Shown piece after piece: positions 8,665-17,061 of a stretch of DNA of 64,000 nt. The translations under genes were made by a program, and so were the position numbers. How positions within the stretch are numbered: position 1 is the first letter of the stretch; each line of letters starts with the position of its first letter. A model generated the notes under the pieces. That model was not told the DNA's origin, did no database searches, and worked only from the letters and a program-made list of their open reading frames with translations. This DNA comes from Shewanella electrodiphila (GTDB lineage: Bacteria > Pseudomonadota > Gammaproteobacteria > Enterobacterales > Shewanellaceae): the NCBI RefSeq assembly GCF_023283985.1, contig NZ_JAKIKU010000005.1, forward strand, positions 124,001-188,000, read 5' to 3'.

Positions 8665-9195
8665 AATCAACTCTTGGGTCATTTCATGGTTATGGCTATT
8701 GATGCATTGATACTTTTCTTCAGCCGTAATCGGCATAATCTCTAACCAACGCTGACAAACCCAAGAAATGTTTTCAAAGTCGTCTTTGTTATAATGAGAC
8801 AAGTGAGTCGGGTATTGCTCAAGAATTTGCAGCAGTGACTCACTCAGGAATTGCTGATTAGGGATTAAATCACTGCTTGGCCAATCAGGGAGTAAAGTAA
8901 CATCACCGCGCTTAAGGCCATCAGTTTCAACGTCAAACTGATTGACTTTAAAACGTTGTCGACCTTCAATGCTGATCCCTAGCAAGCCATCATCTAATGT
9001 TTCAAAGTCAATGATGTGTACCCAAGTGCCAATGGGCATCAGTTCGTTGCTACTGTTGAGCATACATAAGCCAAATCCTTCACCAGACTTTAAAGATTCG
9101 GTGACCAAACGCTTGTAGCGAGGCTCAAAAATTCTTAGTTGCGTAAAGCCTTGTGGCAGTAGACAAATTGACAGTGGAAACAAGGGTAAAATCAT
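8647..9195 (-). CDS. Lon N-terminal (LAN) domain protein
   Basis: 182 aa consisting of a single Lon substrate-binding domain (LPLFPLSICLLPQGFTQLRIFEPRY at the N-terminus, written here in parts: LPLFPLS, LPQG, RIFEPRYKRL). There is no ATPase or protease domain. This is the COG2802 family of stand-alone LAN proteins; their substrate is unknown. It starts at the ATG at 9195. It is followed on the same strand by the ECF operon after about 260 bp, but the ECF promoter is separate. Confidence 0.88.
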   Translation of the reverse strand: MILPLFPLSICLLPQGFTQLRIFEPRYKRLVTESLKSGEGFGLCMLNSSNELMPIGTWVHIIDFETLDDGLLGISIEGRQRFKVNQFDVETDGLKRGDVTLLPDWPSSDLIPNQQFLSESLLQILEQYPTHLSHYNKDDFENISWVCQRWLEIMPITAEEKYQCINSHNHEMTQELITSIIK

Positions 9196-9290
9196 AACTG
9201 CACCTATATGATGATTGACTCAATGTGAGAGACAAGGTTTATTGTTAAATCAGGTATGTATACGACCTTGTCCCACGTGATGATCACTAT

Positions 9291-9833
9291 TTATTGCTCG
9301 TTTTGCTTAACCCAAATTAATTCTTGTTCTTTAATACCTAAAGTATTCATTTTTTCAACAAAGCGTTGCTTTACTTCGGCAGAAATACTGGTGCTACGGG
9401 CTAAAATCCAGGCATATTCATTATTGGGCCCAATAACGAGTGAGGCTTGGTAATTTCCTTGCTCATCAGTCGTAATGTCATGCACTTGATAAGCGCCATA
9501 GAAAGGGCCAAAAAAGGACACTTTTAAACGGGCGATATCATTCGATTCCATAAAGTAAGCTTTACCTTCAGCTTCTTTCCAACGAGATTTTTGTTCAGAA
9601 AACCCTTTATTAATGACCACAACTTTGTCGCCTTCTAAAGAGTAGGTTGCGGTAACTTGGCTTAAACCTCTTTCAAACGAATGGTCTAACCTGGCAATTT
9701 CATGCCAAGTACCAAGATAATTATCTAGATTAAAGTCATCAATAACAGCCACTTTGGTGTCAAGCATAGTGCAGGCGCTGGTAGATAAAAGTAATAAAGC
9801 AGAAGCGATTATTTTTACTGTTTTTTTGCGCAT
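9291..9833 (-). CDS. blc: outer-membrane lipocalin (Blc family)
   Basis: 180 aa. The lipoprotein signal has lipobox LSTSAC at about residues 16-21. The lipocalin signature NLDNYLGTWHEIARLDHSFE is followed by YSLEGDKVVVINKG and the C-terminal YAWILARS. Blc proteins bind lysophospholipids or fatty acids at the outer membrane and are stress-induced. An ECF11-like promoter sits about 75 bp upstream of the ATG, which would tie lipid repair to the neighbouring sigma/ChrR system. It is divergent from cheV. Confidence 0.92.
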   Translation of the reverse strand: MRKKTVKIIASALLLLSTSACTMLDTKVAVIDDFNLDNYLGTWHEIARLDHSFERGLSQVTATYSLEGDKVVVINKGFSEQKSRWKEAEGKAYFMESNDIARLKVSFFGPFYGAYQVHDITTDEQGNYQASLVIGPNNEYAWILARSTSISAEVKQRFVEKMNTLGIKEQELIWVKQNEQ

Positions 9834-9906
9834 CTTATTTCCTTTATAGGGATGTTTTTTCGATGATTCAAAGCCTTGACTGCGGCTTGTTGATTTATAG
9901 CTAATG

Positions 9907-9933
9907 ATACGGCGTTTCGTGCCGATAAGATCT
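9907..9933 (-). promoter_or_regulatory. putative ECF11-type promoter of the lipocalin gene
   Basis: Minus strand: AGATC (9929-9933), a 17-bp spacer and CGTAT (9907-9911). It differs from TGATC-N17-CGTAT upstream of the sigma operon at one position only, and the spacing is identical. Confidence 0.55.
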
Positions 9934-10078
9934 TAATAAAATTATAATTGTTGTAAATTTATACTAAATAGAAATAATTTTGGAACGAGACTGTTTTATT
10001 ACGATGAACTTTACAGTTTTTTTATCTAAATCAATTATAATTTAACCAAATCGATGTTGAGTTAACTGAGACACCATA

Positions 10079-11023
10079 ATGAAGAAAGTTCTTGATACTG
10101 TAGATCAACGCACCCAATTAGTGGGCGAAAACCGGTTGGAATTACTACTGTTCAAAATAAATGCAACTCAATTATTTGCGATTAATGTTTTTAAAGTAAA
10201 AGAAGTGGTTAAGTTACCCGCGTTAAGTGCGATTCCCGGTAGCAAATCCAATATAAGTGGTGTGGCCAATATTCGCGGACTGTCGATTCCGGTGATCAAT
10301 CTTAGAGGGGCGATTGGGTTTAGCCCAATGCCAGTGTCTGATGATTGTAATTTAATTATCACAGAATATAACCGCAGCGTGCAGGGTTTTTTAGTTGGTA
10401 AAGTCGAGCACATTGTTAATATGACATGGAGCGACATTATGCCGCCACCAAAGTCAGCAGGCCCTAATAATTACTTAACAGCAATTACCAAGTTGCAGGA
10501 TAATGATGTCGAACGTTTGGTATCGATTATTGATGTGGAAAAGGTACTTGCCGAAATTATTGACTATGACATTACCCTTTCAGAAGGTGTGTTAGATGAA
10601 CAACTTGCATCCCAAATGCCAGGCAAGAAAATACTGATTGTGGATGACTCTTCAACCGCAAGAAAGCAGGTTAGAGATACCCTAAGTCAGCTGGGCATTG
10701 AGATTATTGAAGCCTCGGATGGATTACAAGCGCTACAATTACTACAGCGCTGGGCAGATGAAGGTAAAGACGTATCAACTGAGTTATTAATGATGATAAC
10801 GGATGCTGAAATGCCAGAGATGGATGGCTATAAACTCACCTCTGAGATACGCGCCGATAAACGCATGTCATCCTTATTTATCACACTAAACACATCACTT
10901 AGCGGCAGCTTTAACCATGCTATGGTCGAAAAGGTCGGTTGTGATGAGTTTATCTCTAAGTTTCAACCTGATTTATTAGTGGGTGTGGTGCAGAAACGAT
11001 TAAAGACTGTATTGGAGTCGTAG
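10079..11023 (+). CDS. cheV: chemotaxis protein CheV
   Basis: 314 aa. An N-terminal CheW-like coupling domain (about residues 15-165: LFAINVFKVKEVVKLP, GVANIRGLSIPVINLRGAIG) is fused to a C-terminal receiver domain (about 182-310). The phospho-acceptor Asp lies in MMITDAEMPEMDGYKL, and the acidic pair is in ILIVDDSSTARK. CheV couples chemoreceptors to CheA, with signalling modulated by phosphorylation. It is isolated from other chemotaxis genes here, as is common for CheV. Confidence 0.96.
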   Translation: MKKVLDTVDQRTQLVGENRLELLLFKINATQLFAINVFKVKEVVKLPALSAIPGSKSNISGVANIRGLSIPVINLRGAIGFSPMPVSDDCNLIITEYNRSVQGFLVGKVEHIVNMTWSDIMPPPKSAGPNNYLTAITKLQDNDVERLVSIIDVEKVLAEIIDYDITLSEGVLDEQLASQMPGKKILIVDDSSTARKQVRDTLSQLGIEIIEASDGLQALQLLQRWADEGKDVSTELLMMITDAEMPEMDGYKLTSEIRADKRMSSLFITLNTSLSGSFNHAMVEKVGCDEFISKFQPDLLVGVVQKRLKTVLES

Positions 11024-11664
11024 ACTAATTAAGTGACACGAATCTATACTCGCTGATTAAGACGCTTACATTAAGTTAGTTAATGTTAGTGTCTTTTTTA
11101 CAGCGTTTAACTGAGTCAAATTATTATCTGTCTAAAACACTATCTTTTAAAAACACTAGCTGTCTGAATAATTACCTGTCTACAGAGCTTAAGGTATGTC
11201 TGAAATGACGGCCAATATCATGAGTTTAAAGCTTAGTGTTTTATAAATCTCAATGCCTAGCAATTCCTGCACTAGTTGAATATCCGCTGCCTTTTGTCAT
11301 TATTGCGTTGTAAAGGTATGCCGAAAAGGTGATTTTACTTGTTTCGGTAGTTTACTGATTAGCAGCGCTTTCTTAATTGTTCCCTAAAAGATGTTTCATG
11401 AATAGGACACCGACAGAGATATCCATCATAGTGACAGATGCACCTAGTTGAGGGCGAGAACACATATTGCCACGATAAATCTTTAGTAGATTAACCATAT
11501 ATTTATAGAGATAAGCTTGTCACTGCACGCTTAGAAAATGATATTCAATCAGGCAACATATGATAAATGGGGGTTATGATATTTTCTTATTTTTCATAAA
11601 AATCTAAACGCTACAAATAAACGATGAAGTGAATATTATATTTAAGTGAAAAGGACTACAATCA
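11024..11664. other. intergenic region with a cheV terminator
   Basis: About 640 bp. A hairpin (agacgcttacatt / aatgttagtgtct) ending in a T run at 11059-11098 is a good cheV terminator. The rest is AT-rich; I see no convincing ORF, RNA gene or repeat, although the length leaves room for an sRNA. Confidence 0.5.
11059..11098 (+). terminator. cheV rho-independent terminator
   Basis: The hairpin arms agacgcttacatt and aatgttagtgtct are followed by tttttt, 36 bp after the cheV stop codon. Confidence 0.75.
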
Positions 11665-13839
11665 GTGCTACGTTCACTTTATTTTAGATACTCTTATATG
11701 TTTGATATCAATACCAATATCAATACCAACTGGATGATCTTAAGTATTCTGATTGTGGCGCTGGCACTCACTATGATTGCATCTAACATTCATGCGAAAA
11801 GCAACGAAACAGAATTGTCATCAGAAGCCACAATCCCCCTGAGTGAGCAAATAAACAATGCGCTAAGCAAGGCAAAATCACTGATATCCCAAAAAGATTA
11901 CCATGCTGCTGAAGTTATTATTAATCAGTTGCTTACAGATGATTTTGGCTCGCAAAACACAAGCGTGTTAGTCGATATCTATACCACAGCGGGAAAGCTT
12001 AACTATAAACAGAAAAAGTTTAATAACGCCGTTGTGCAGTTCGAAAAAGTTATCCCGTTGATTACTGGCAACGACGATGACTCAAAAAAACAATTAGCAG
12101 CCATATATCATGAAATTGCGCAGTGTTATAAGCACCTAAAAGATATCCCCGAATCTATTGCTAATTATCAAAAATCACTAGTTATTCAGCAGGGTAGAGA
12201 GGATGCTCTAGCGGTAGCCATTGCCTTAAAAAATATTGCAATGGCTGAAAATAAGCAGAGAAACTATATCAGAGCACTTGATCATGCCCGCCGAAGTTTA
12301 AACATCCTGTCTTCGATCAGTCCATCAACATCGCGTTATGCACAAGTCGCACTGGCTTCAGGTATTATTTATCGCAACATAGGCCATTACGAGAAATCTT
12401 TAGATTATATTCAACAAGCAAAGCATATTTATGAGCAAGAAAATGATTTACGCCACTTAGCTGAAGTAGACAATCAAATCGGCCTAATCTATACCAAGTT
12501 AGATCAGTTAAATAATGCAAAATCTTTTTACTCTCAAACTATTGCTTTGCCAAAAGATAAAGTGAAACCTGAAACGCGCGCAGCGGCATTTCGTGAATTA
12601 GGGGTTATTCATTATTATCAAAATGACTTAGCAAAATCGATTAATATGCTAACGACAGCACTGCAGCTCTATCAATCAATGAACAGTTATTCAAAAACAA
12701 CCCGCATCCATTTTTTGCTAGGAACCAATTACCTAAAACAAGAAAAGGCCGCCATAGCGACAGGTTATTTTAAGCAATCTCTCGCATTAGCAATTGAATA
12801 CAAGCAAGCTGAATTTCAAGTCCAATCCCTTAATTACTTAGGCAAAGCTGTGCTCGAAAAAGATGTCGAGAAAGCGATTTCATTTTTGGAACAAGCATTG
12901 CTACTGTCTTCTGAGGTTGATGATAAAGAAAATATATTGATGACCTACCATTGGTTAAAAGAAGCAGAAAAAATCAAAGGAAACTTAACAAAATCTCTGC
13001 TGTACTCAGAGGAAAAATATCAATTATCACAAATTATCCAAAAAGAACGAGAGGCATTTGATTTCACAAAAAACCAAGTCATTTTGGCATCTTACAAGCT
13101 AGAAACTGAATTAGATGCTTTGCGTGAAGATGCAGAGTTAAGTGCTCTTAAATTAGACCAACAACAAACTCAAATTGCGCTCATGCTTCAGTCGCAAAAA
13201 ATTACTGAATTAGAGATAAAAAAGAAACGTTTTTCCATATTTTTACTCATCACGACACTATCGGTTTTTGTCATCCTGGTTTTTTATATCCTCTATCGAT
13301 ACAAGAATACCCGTGCAATAAACAGAGAACTCGATTACTTAGCGTCGAGAGACCCGTTAACCAACTGCTATAATCGTCGTATATTATACCAGCGCTTTAA
13401 CGAAAGCTTCGAGCCGTCAAAGATGCCCATACAATACTCTGTGCTACTGGCGGATATAGACTCCTTTAAGACCATCAACGATACCTACGGTCATACCTCT
13501 GGCGACAAAGTGTTACAAGGCATCGCAAAAGTGTTGATGAATAACGCCAGTGAAGCGGATACGGTGGCGAGGTTCGGGGGCGAAGAGTTCTGTATCTTAT
13601 TACCCGACTCAAGCGAGAAAGAAGCAGAACAAATTGCAGAACAAATGCGACAAGGTATTGAAAGTAGTCAATTTGAATCAATTACAGTCACTTGTAGCTT
13701 CGGTGTAGCCTCATTTAGCGTTGATGTTGAATGCAACCTAACCTTAATTGAACGTGCAGACATGGCGTTATATCAATCAAAATACCAAGGCAGAAACAGA
13801 GTCACTCGATGGGAATCCAAAAGCATGAAACACGATTAA
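11665..13839 (+). CDS. TPR-repeat membrane protein with GGDEF diguanylate cyclase domain
   Basis: 724 aa. An N-terminal hydrophobic segment (about residues 20-40) is followed by a long array of TPR-type helices (about 60-430), a coiled coil (about 455-520), a second membrane segment (FLLITTLSVFVILVFYIL, about 525-545) and a C-terminal GGDEF domain (about 560-720) with intact FGGEEF and DIDSFKTINDTYGH. It should make c-di-GMP, with a periplasmic TPR sensor. The RxxD inhibitory site is absent (SEAD occupies its place). The GTG at 11665 has AAGGA 9 nt upstream; ATGs at 11698 and 11731 are alternatives. Confidence 0.9.
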   Translation: MLRSLYFRYSYMFDINTNINTNWMILSILIVALALTMIASNIHAKSNETELSSEATIPLSEQINNALSKAKSLISQKDYHAAEVIINQLLTDDFGSQNTSVLVDIYTTAGKLNYKQKKFNNAVVQFEKVIPLITGNDDDSKKQLAAIYHEIAQCYKHLKDIPESIANYQKSLVIQQGREDALAVAIALKNIAMAENKQRNYIRALDHARRSLNILSSISPSTSRYAQVALASGIIYRNIGHYEKSLDYIQQAKHIYEQENDLRHLAEVDNQIGLIYTKLDQLNNAKSFYSQTIALPKDKVKPETRAAAFRELGVIHYYQNDLAKSINMLTTALQLYQSMNSYSKTTRIHFLLGTNYLKQEKAAIATGYFKQSLALAIEYKQAEFQVQSLNYLGKAVLEKDVEKAISFLEQALLLSSEVDDKENILMTYHWLKEAEKIKGNLTKSLLYSEEKYQLSQIIQKEREAFDFTKNQVILASYKLETELDALREDAELSALKLDQQQTQIALMLQSQKITELEIKKKRFSIFLLITTLSVFVILVFYILYRYKNTRAINRELDYLASRDPLTNCYNRRILYQRFNESFEPSKMPIQYSVLLADIDSFKTINDTYGHTSGDKVLQGIAKVLMNNASEADTVARFGGEEFCILLPDSSEKEAEQIAEQMRQGIESSQFESITVTCSFGVASFSVDVECNLTLIERADMALYQSKYQGRNRVTRWESKSMKHD

Positions 13840-14293
13840 CGCTTATGTAGAGTGCTATATTAAGTCTAACTGCAAAAATAGGCCTTTCCGTTCTGATGTT
13901 ATAACCTTTCATTCTCATCTGTTGCCGCATGTCAGTTATAAATGGACTTTTAGTCGCCATGAATAAACATCTTTGTCTTTACTACTAAACTGTATGCTTA
14001 CACAGTGTTATTGGGGGGCCTTTTTTCAAGTAAATTATTAAACTTTATTTGCGCACTTAATTTTTTGTCATTCATTTCTAATTCATAAAATCATAAAATC
14101 ATAAAATCATAAAATCAATCGTTAATGTCTGGATTATTGCGTAAGATAGATGCCCATGCGCATTTTGACAGCTGGAATATGGATGTTTTTTTGAGTAATG
14201 TAATTAAATTATTTAGTGTTGCGCACTTTCACAGGTCTGATGTGATAAATGTGCATGCTCACTATACAGTTGTTATATGCAAAGGAAGGTTTT
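13840..14293. other. left flank of the cassette block
   Basis: About 450 bp without a convincing gene. It contains the tcataaaa repeat (14083-14114). A 65-codon frame from 14125 has no ribosome-binding site and overlaps the next gene out of frame, so I leave it out. The last 70 bp (gcgcac..gtgcatgc..gttatatgc) look like a degraded attC end, but I cannot establish this. No integrase gene or fragment is visible. Confidence 0.45.
14083..14116. repeat. 8-bp tandem repeat (tcataaaa x4)
   Basis: Four perfect copies of tcataaaa plus a partial fifth lie immediately left of the cassette block and outside any gene. Confidence 0.9.
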
Positions 14294-14692
14294 GTGACAC
14301 TCGAAGCTACTTGCTGTTGTAAGCAAATTTCTATATCCCTCTCAGGTGAGCCTGAAATGAACTCAGTTTGTAATTGTACAAACTGTAAACAACGTACTGG
14401 AAGCGCTTTTGGTATCTCTACTTATTTTAAAACTGATGCAGTATTAAAAAAATCAGGTGATACTAAAATTTATAAATTATGGCATAAAGAGCAAAATCAC
14501 GAACAAAATCGTCACTTTTGCACTAAATGTGGCACAACGCTTTATTGGACTATATCAACATTGCCTCATTTAATTGGTGTTGCTGGTGGGTGTTTCGCCG
14601 AATCTGAAATTTTAGAGCCAACTCATACATTGAATAGCTCTAAAAAATGTAATTGGGTCATTTTGCCTGAGAATTGGCAAGTTCAGGGGTGA
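14294..14692 (+). CDS. GFA-family (CENP-V/Gfa domain) zinc protein
   Basis: 132 aa. It has the zinc-binding Cys pattern of the Gfa/CENP-V fold: ATCCCKQ near the N-terminus, CNCTNCKQRTGSAFG at about residues 28-42, and HFCTKCGTTLYW at about 76-87. The family is named after a glutathione-dependent formaldehyde-activating enzyme, but most members have no proven activity. I chose the GTG at 14294, preceded by AAGGAAGG 5 nt upstream, over the 15-codon longer open frame. It is the first gene of the cassette-like block and is followed by an attC-like site. Confidence 0.88.
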   Translation: MTLEATCCCKQISISLSGEPEMNSVCNCTNCKQRTGSAFGISTYFKTDAVLKKSGDTKIYKLWHKEQNHEQNRHFCTKCGTTLYWTISTLPHLIGVAGGCFAESEILEPTHTLNSSKKCNWVILPENWQVQG

Positions 14693-14697
14693 GTCGC

Positions 14698-14796
14698 ACA
14701 TAACAAGCTAATAAATAAGAACAAATTACGGTTAATTTTTGCTCCTTCGTCGAGTATTTAGACCAACTACAATTTACCCATTATTAGGCGTTAAAT
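14698..14796 (+). other. attC-like site 1
   Basis: An imperfect palindrome of about 99 bp follows the GFA gene. The left end taacaagctaataa pairs with the right end ttattaggcgtta, whose GTTAAAT matches the GTTRRRY core. Inner arms aaattacggtt / aactacaattt also pair. The unpaired bases between arms are typical of attC. Confidence 0.7.
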
Positions 14797-14809
14797 ACAT
14801 GGAGGTTTG

Positions 14810-15280
14810 GTGATAAACGTATATCTTTTTGATTGGGGCGACACTTTGATGGTTGATTTCCCTGGTGTTACAGGAAAAATGTGTAACTGGGAAATTGTTG
14901 AGCCTGTCACTGGAGCTAAAGAAGCTTTAGAAGTGCTATCTAAAAATGCTCAAATCTATATTGCTACAGGTGCTGCCGATTCAACTGAGTTAGAAATTCA
15001 ACAGGCTTTTGAACGTGTGGGTTTGAGCCAATTCATATCAGGTTATTTTTGCAGAGCTAACTTGGGGTTACCTAAAGGAAGCCCTGAATTTCTCAATTCT
15101 ATTTTGGATAAATTAAAAGTCCATTCAGAAAATGTGGCTATGGTTGGTGATAACTTTGATAAAGATATTAAACCTGCAATAGCCACTGGCATTCAACCAT
15201 TCTGGTTCACTTCAAAACATATAGAGTCAGCTACAGATAATATTAAATTAATTAGAGAGTTAAGTGAGTTGTACTTATAG
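14810..15280 (+). CDS. HAD-superfamily hydrolase
   Basis: 156 aa. Motif I is VYLFDWGDTL, where the first aspartate is the expected nucleophile and the second position is Gly-Asp. Motif II is the Thr in IYIATGAAD. Motif III Lys is in LGLPKGSPEF, and motif IV is MVGDNFDKDIKPA. It is small with little or no cap, like many phosphatases of this superfamily; the substrate is unknown. GGAGG at 14801-14805 points to the GTG at 14810 rather than the TTG at 14807. It lies alone between two attC-like sites. Confidence 0.85.
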   Translation: MINVYLFDWGDTLMVDFPGVTGKMCNWEIVEPVTGAKEALEVLSKNAQIYIATGAADSTELEIQQAFERVGLSQFISGYFCRANLGLPKGSPEFLNSILDKLKVHSENVAMVGDNFDKDIKPAIATGIQPFWFTSKHIESATDNIKLIRELSELYL

Positions 15281-15370
15281 TAAGCTGTTTAAAACGGGAC
15301 AAATAACAGTTAGTTTGTTTCGCTCTGCTTCACATTTTAGGCAACTACAATTGAGAGCTTTATGCGGGAG
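15279..15370 (+). other. attC-like site 2 (degenerate)
   Basis: The palindromic segment after the HAD gene is more eroded than the others. The left end gtaagctgtttaaaacggg and right end gagagctttatgcggg replace the usual TAAC and GCGTTATGC. Inner arms aacagttag / caactacaatt still pair. It may be recombination-impaired. Confidence 0.45.
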
Positions 15371-15375
15371 GCTGA

Positions 15376-16242
15376 GTGTTGGTTAATATCGAAGTTGCGT
15401 TGGTAAACTCATTTACAATAAATGAAAAAGGTGGAAACCCTGCAGGTGTTGTCTTGAATGCCGACCAACTATCGGATGCTAAAAAACTCAAAATTGCACA
15501 AGCAGTAGGATATTCAGAAACGGCTTTTGTTTCCAGTGATGACGAAGCTGATTGTGAAGTCTCTTTCTTTACTACAACAGGCGAAGTTGACTTTTGCGGT
15601 CACGCTACATTAGCAACTTTTTATATTCTGTACCAAAAGGGTATTCTTGCAGCAGGCTCTTATGTTCAACGCACGAAAGTTGGAATGTTACCAGTGATCA
15701 TCGAGCCAAATGGTAAAGTAGTGATGGAGCTGCAATTGCCGCAAAAGTTAGATACCTTCTCATACCAAGAAATTTCAAAAGTTATTGGCATTGAAAGCAA
15801 TATTTTAGAAAGCACGAAGTTACCTATTGAAGTTATTTCAACGGGACTACCTGATGTGATTATTCCTGTTCCTAACGGATATTTAGATGTAATAGAACCA
15901 GATGATGAACTAATCGCTAACTTTTGTGAAAATCATAAAGTTGTTGGTTTTCATGTTTTTGAGCTTTGTGACGCTGAAAGTAAACTTACAGCAAGCTGTC
16001 GTAATTTTGCTCCATTATTTGGTATCTCAGAAGAATCAGCTACGGGCAGTTCTAGTGGTGCTTTAGCATGTTATCTCACAGAGTATCTAGCTTTGGGATG
16101 TGACTATGTTTTTGAGCAAGGTAGATCTATGGGTTGTACTTCTATAATTACAGCATCTGTTAAATCTGATAACTCTAGTGTAATCAATGTGAAAGTGGGT
16201 GGCTTTGCGAGTATCGTCGGTAAGTTGGTAATTCCCGTATAA
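15376..16242 (+). CDS. PhzF-family isomerase/epimerase
   Basis: 288 aa with the PhzF/diaminopimelate-epimerase-like fold. Recognisable are VNSFTINEKGGNPAGVVL at the N-terminus, SETAFV with the catalytic Glu at about residue 47, VDFCGHATLATF at about 72-83 and the C-terminal ESATGSSSGALACYL. The substrate is unknown; no other phenazine genes are nearby, so the phenazine name should not be carried over. The GTG at 15376 has GGGAG 5 nt upstream. The stop codon lies within the next attC-like site. Confidence 0.88.
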   Translation: MLVNIEVALVNSFTINEKGGNPAGVVLNADQLSDAKKLKIAQAVGYSETAFVSSDDEADCEVSFFTTTGEVDFCGHATLATFYILYQKGILAAGSYVQRTKVGMLPVIIEPNGKVVMELQLPQKLDTFSYQEISKVIGIESNILESTKLPIEVISTGLPDVIIPVPNGYLDVIEPDDELIANFCENHKVVGFHVFELCDAESKLTASCRNFAPLFGISEESATGSSSGALACYLTEYLALGCDYVFEQGRSMGCTSIITASVKSDNSSVINVKVGGFASIVGKLVIPV

Positions 16243-16337
16243 CAGGGCATTCAAACGGGCTAATAACAGTTGGCTTTCCGTTCGTGCCTCACTTATTGTA
16301 ATCAAACTGTCATTAGCCCCTTTAATGGGCGTTGTAT
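16237..16337 (+). other. attC-like site 3
   Basis: About 101 bp with end boxes GTATAAC and GTTGTAT. The inner arms gggctaataacagttgg and caaactgtcattagccc pair at nearly every position. It starts within the stop codon of the PhzF-like gene, as cassettes often do. Confidence 0.75.
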
Positions 16338-16351
16338 GTTTCGGAGAAACC

Positions 16352-16720
16352 GTGGAAGTATCTGATATAAAGAGTCTATGTTTGAGCCTTACTGATGCAA
16401 CAGTAGCAGAAAGTGGTGAGCCTTCGAACGTACTTACATATAAAGTACGGGCTCGAAACTTTGCTTACTTTAAAACAAGCGAACCAGAACGTTGGCGTTT
16501 TAGTATCCGTGTATCCCCTGAAAGGTTTTTGGAACTAACGGATCAACCAGGTGTAAAACCTGCTCGCTACATGCATCGGTTTCATTGGATTACTATTGTC
16601 AACGTTAGCGAATTTGATCCAACGTATTTAACAGAGTTAGTTGGTTGGTCTTATCGTAAGGCTTGTTCAACATTAAGTAAAAAAGCACAACGTGAGTTAA
16701 ACATAAAACAAGAAAATTAA
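16352..16720 (+). CDS. MmcQ/YjbR-family protein
   Basis: 122 aa, resembling the YjbR/CyaY-like fold. It shows YKVRARNFAYF, WRFSIRVSPERFLELTDQ, GVKPARYMHRFHWITI and the C-terminal VGWSYRKACSTLSKKAQREL, which all match the family. Function is unknown; some members bind DNA. The GTG at 16352 has a GGAGA site 6 nt upstream. An in-frame ATG at 16325 lies inside attC-like site 3 and is rejected. The gene lies between two attC-like sites. Confidence 0.8.
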   Translation: MEVSDIKSLCLSLTDATVAESGEPSNVLTYKVRARNFAYFKTSEPERWRFSIRVSPERFLELTDQPGVKPARYMHRFHWITIVNVSEFDPTYLTELVGWSYRKACSTLSKKAQRELNIKQEN

Positions 16721-16821
16721 CAGGACTATGCTCTTCCCCCAGTTTAGTCATCAGTTGGATAGGTTTTCTCTCGATTCATAATTTAACCAACTGTTTTTGT
16801 TTGATTAAGTGGGCGTTGTAC
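16715..16821 (+). other. attC-like site 4
   Basis: About 107 bp. The left end aattaacagg overlaps the stop codon of the YjbR-like gene; the right end is gggcgttgtac. Inner arms cagttgg / ccaactg are perfect. Confidence 0.65.
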
Positions 16822-16860
16822 TTCAATCAGGTTATTGGGGATATCGGAAATATTGGCAAT

Positions 16861-16980
16861 ATGGAAATAAACAAAGATTCTGATCTTATGGCCTTACATC
16901 GAGTAATCGTTGAAGCTAAATTTACTGCGAATAATATGGCCATATATTGCATGTTTAATTACAAGACTGACAAATTATAA
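16861..16980 (+). CDS. possible 39-aa cassette ORF
   Basis: An open frame from ATG encodes MEINKDSDLMALHRVIVEAK and ends at TAA after 39 residues. It is the only frame in a cassette-sized unit of about 225 bp between attC-like sites 4 and 5. There is no clear ribosome-binding site, and the last codons overlap the left arm of site 5. The unit may instead be non-coding. I do not recognise the sequence. Confidence 0.35.
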   Translation: MEINKDSDLMALHRVIVEAKFTANNMAIYCMFNYKTDKL

Positions 16981-17047
16981 TTGGCTTTTCATTAGTGCCT
17001 TAATTATTGTAGCCAACGGCAATTTACTGCTTTAAACAGCGTTAAGT
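16953..17047 (+). other. attC-like site 5
   Basis: About 95 bp ending in AGCGTTAAGT, whose GTTAAGT fits the GTTRRRY core. Inner arms acaaattataattggct and agccaacggcaatttac pair imperfectly. The left boundary is uncertain. Confidence 0.6.
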
Positions 17048-17061
17048 CACAAGGAGGTACA

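Noticed and set aside
14125..14322. 65-codon plus-strand frame left of the cassettes
   Set aside because: Overlaps the GFA gene start in a different frame, has no ribosome-binding site and no recognisable domain.
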